Below are positions 62,740-64,000 of a stretch of DNA of 64,000 nt, piece after piece (the first letter of the stretch is position 1; every line of letters begins with the position of its first letter). The stretch is from SHZL01 sp963815185 (GTDB lineage Bacteria > Pseudomonadota > Gammaproteobacteria > Xanthomonadales > SZUA-36). The stretch spans positions 248,001 through 312,000 of the forward strand of contig CAWFGC010000007.1 of the NCBI GenBank assembly GCA_963815185.1, read 5' to 3'. The notes below the pieces were generated by a model, which saw only the letters and a program-made list of their open reading frames with translations, had not been told where the DNA came from and did no database searches. The translations under genes were made by a program, and so were the position numbers.

Positions 62740-63531
62740 ATGGGATTTCTCGCCGGAAAGCGTGCTTTGATTGTCGGTGTCGCCAGCCCCCGCTCGATTG
62801 CCTGGGGCATCGCCGAGGCCATGCATGAGCAGGGCGCGGAGCTGGCATTCACCTATCAGACGGACAAACTGCTCTCGCGCGTGGAGAAAATCGCACAGCT
62901 AACCGGCTCCAACATCCTCATTCCATGCGATGTGGCATTGGATGAGGATATCGAAGGAGTTTTCACCCAACTAAAAGCGCATTGGGATTATTACGACATC
63001 CTGGTTCACTCGGTGGGTTTTGCCCCGCGCGAACAGCTCGAAGGAGACTACATGGACGTGGTCACGCGCGAGGGTTTCCGCATCGCCCATGACATCAGTT
63101 CGTACAGTTTCGCGGCTCTGGCCAAGGCCGGCCTGCCGCTGATGGCCGGGCGCCAGGCTGCGCTGCTGACATTGACTTACATGGGCTCGATCCGGGCCAT
63201 ACCCAGCTATAACGTGATGGGGCTGGCCAAGGCCAGCCTGGAAGCGAATATGCGCTACATGGCGCAGAGTCTGGGCCCACGCGGCATTCGCGTGAACGCG
63301 ATCTCGGCCGGGCCGATCAAAACCCTGGCCGCGGCCGGCATCTCCCATTTCCGCCACATGATGGCGCATGTCGAAGGAACGGCGCCCTTGCGCCGCAGCA
63401 TCACCCCGCGCGAAGTGGGCAACGTGGCGGCGTTTCTGTGCTCGGACCTGGCTTCAGGCATCACCGGCGAAACCACCTTCGTCGATGCCGGTTACAACAT
63501 CCTCGGTATGGCCGAGCTTGGCGGCGGCTGA
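62740..63531 (+). CDS. fabI: Enoyl-[acyl-carrier-protein] reductase (NADH)
   Basis: Last step of the fatty-acid elongation cycle. The 263-residue SDR has GVASPRSIAWGIA as the divergent nucleotide loop, LVHSVGFAPREQLEGDY, the active site TYMGSIRAIPSYNVMGLAKASLE (Tyr-x6-Lys), and SAGPIKTLAAAGI. These are specific to FabI rather than general SDRs. The gene ends 9 bases before the convergent ppiD stop. Confidence 0.95.
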   Translation: MGFLAGKRALIVGVASPRSIAWGIAEAMHEQGAELAFTYQTDKLLSRVEKIAQLTGSNILIPCDVALDEDIEGVFTQLKAHWDYYDILVHSVGFAPREQLEGDYMDVVTREGFRIAHDISSYSFAALAKAGLPLMAGRQAALLTLTYMGSIRAIPSYNVMGLAKASLEANMRYMAQSLGPRGIRVNAISAGPIKTLAAAGISHFRHMMAHVEGTAPLRRSITPREVGNVAAFLCSDLASGITGETTFVDAGYNILGMAELGGG

Positions 63532-63540
63532 AGGGCTGCC

Positions 63541-64000
63541 TTACAAGCGGTCTTCGAATACTTCAATTTCCGCCTGCTGGCGCAACATGCGCAGGAAGCC
63601 CAGCGCTTCGGCGTTGCCGGTCGCGTTGGCGATGCGGCGGCGGTAGTTCTTCACCTTTTCCAGGTCTATTTTCTCTACATCCCCATCGGTCACCTGCTCC
63701 AGTTGAACCACCGCGAAGCCGCTGTCCACGGGCACGATCTCGGTTCTTGGCTGGTCAGCTTCAGGAGGCTGCATTTTGAATACCTGCGCCAACAAATCGG
63801 CAGGCACCTGCGGGTCTTTGCGCAGCACCGCCTCGAAGGCCAGCGGTTCGAGCGCGTTGGCCGCAGCAGTTGCGGCCATGTCCTGGCCGTCCTGCAGTTG
63901 TTTCAATATTTCGTTTGCGCGGTCCGAAGCCTGCTGCAGTGCGCGTTCGTGGCGGATACTTTCGATCACGCTGTCGCGCACCTCGGCCAGCGGTTTCACA
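63541..64000 (-). CDS. ppiD: Peptidyl-prolyl cis-trans isomerase D, C-terminal part
   Basis: The 5' part is cut by the right window edge; 152 residues of the C terminus are present. LAEVRDSVIESIRHERALQQASDRANEILKQL, the GFAVVQLEQVTDGD segment and the final NAEALGFLRMLRQQAEIEVFEDRL match the C-terminal SurA-like helical region of PpiD, a periplasmic chaperone anchored near SecYEG. The parvulin domain and TM anchor would be outside the window. Confidence 0.85.
   Translation of the reverse strand, partial: VKPLAEVRDSVIESIRHERALQQASDRANEILKQLQDGQDMAATAAANALEPLAFEAVLRKDPQVPADLLAQVFKMQPPEADQPRTEIVPVDSGFAVVQLEQVTDGDVEKIDLEKVKNYRRRIANATGNAEALGFLRMLRQQAEIEVFEDRL

Overview
The window is about 64 kb of dense, GC-rich gammaproteobacterial chromosome. 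Evidence: the gene orders pheA-aroA-cmk-rpsA-ihfB-lapA-lapB and asd-fimV-truA-trpF-trpB-trpA-accD-folC-dedD-like-cvpA-purF are the ones known from Pseudomonas-like Gammaproteobacteria, and FimV, LapA/LapB, NfuA, PpnN and a lipoprotein-anchored RND adaptor fit the same class. The two-cysteine DksA, M2 (ACE-like) peptidase, wax-ester and PHA genes and split cytochrome c suggest an aerobic, lipid-storing, probably marine or soil lineage; I cannot name a genus. There is no phage, plasmid, CRISPR array or transposase gene.

Layout: (1) 1-7.7 kb, a partial NTF2-like gene and an RND efflux operon (adaptor plus two permeases). (2) 8.1-9.4 kb, two overlapping monoheme cytochrome c genes facing nfuA. 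(3) 9.4-22.5 kb, a long minus-strand block: pheA, aroA, cmk, rpsA, ihfB, lapA, lapB, then an envelope-polysaccharide set (undecaprenyl-phosphate sugar transferase, CapD/WbpM-like dehydratase, galU) and an esterase; an apparently shortened asmA-like gene sits upstream of pheA. (4) 22.6-32.5 kb, a storage-lipid neighbourhood: PHA-granule protein, alcohol-forming fatty acyl reductase, a previously hidden acyl-CoA-binding protein remnant, TetR regulator, phasin with histone-like tail, and WS/DGAT wax ester synthase, with a peroxiredoxin, a TPR protein and a lone HerA-like ATPase. (5) 32.5-46.8 kb, purF back to aroC and prmB. (6) 46.8-52.8 kb, SCO protein, phosphatidylserine decarboxylase, M2 peptidase, an unknown secreted protein, ppnN and tRNA-Pro. 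(7) 53-64 kb, metallo-hydrolase, ZIP-like membrane protein, DUF1232-like protein, pepQ, cysS, sufE, ompA-like, dksA, yidD, pyrC-type dihydroorotase, fabI and the C-terminal end of ppiD.

Two things stand out beyond the genes. First, at least nine palindromic repeat elements from four sequence families lie between genes. They have terminal inverted repeats, no coding capacity and no transposase in the window. Some supply a stop codon or Shine-Dalgarno-like sequence to flanking genes, and one ends an acyl-CoA-binding protein gene after about 23 codons, next to the acyl-CoA reductase. Second, single-base indels break at least eight genes, several of them in homopolymers and several in essential genes (cysS has four). 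They concentrate between about 48.7 and 61.2 kb and look more like consensus errors than gene decay. No single unambiguous new enzymatic system is visible; the best candidates for follow-up are the palindromic element families and the storage-lipid neighbourhood.
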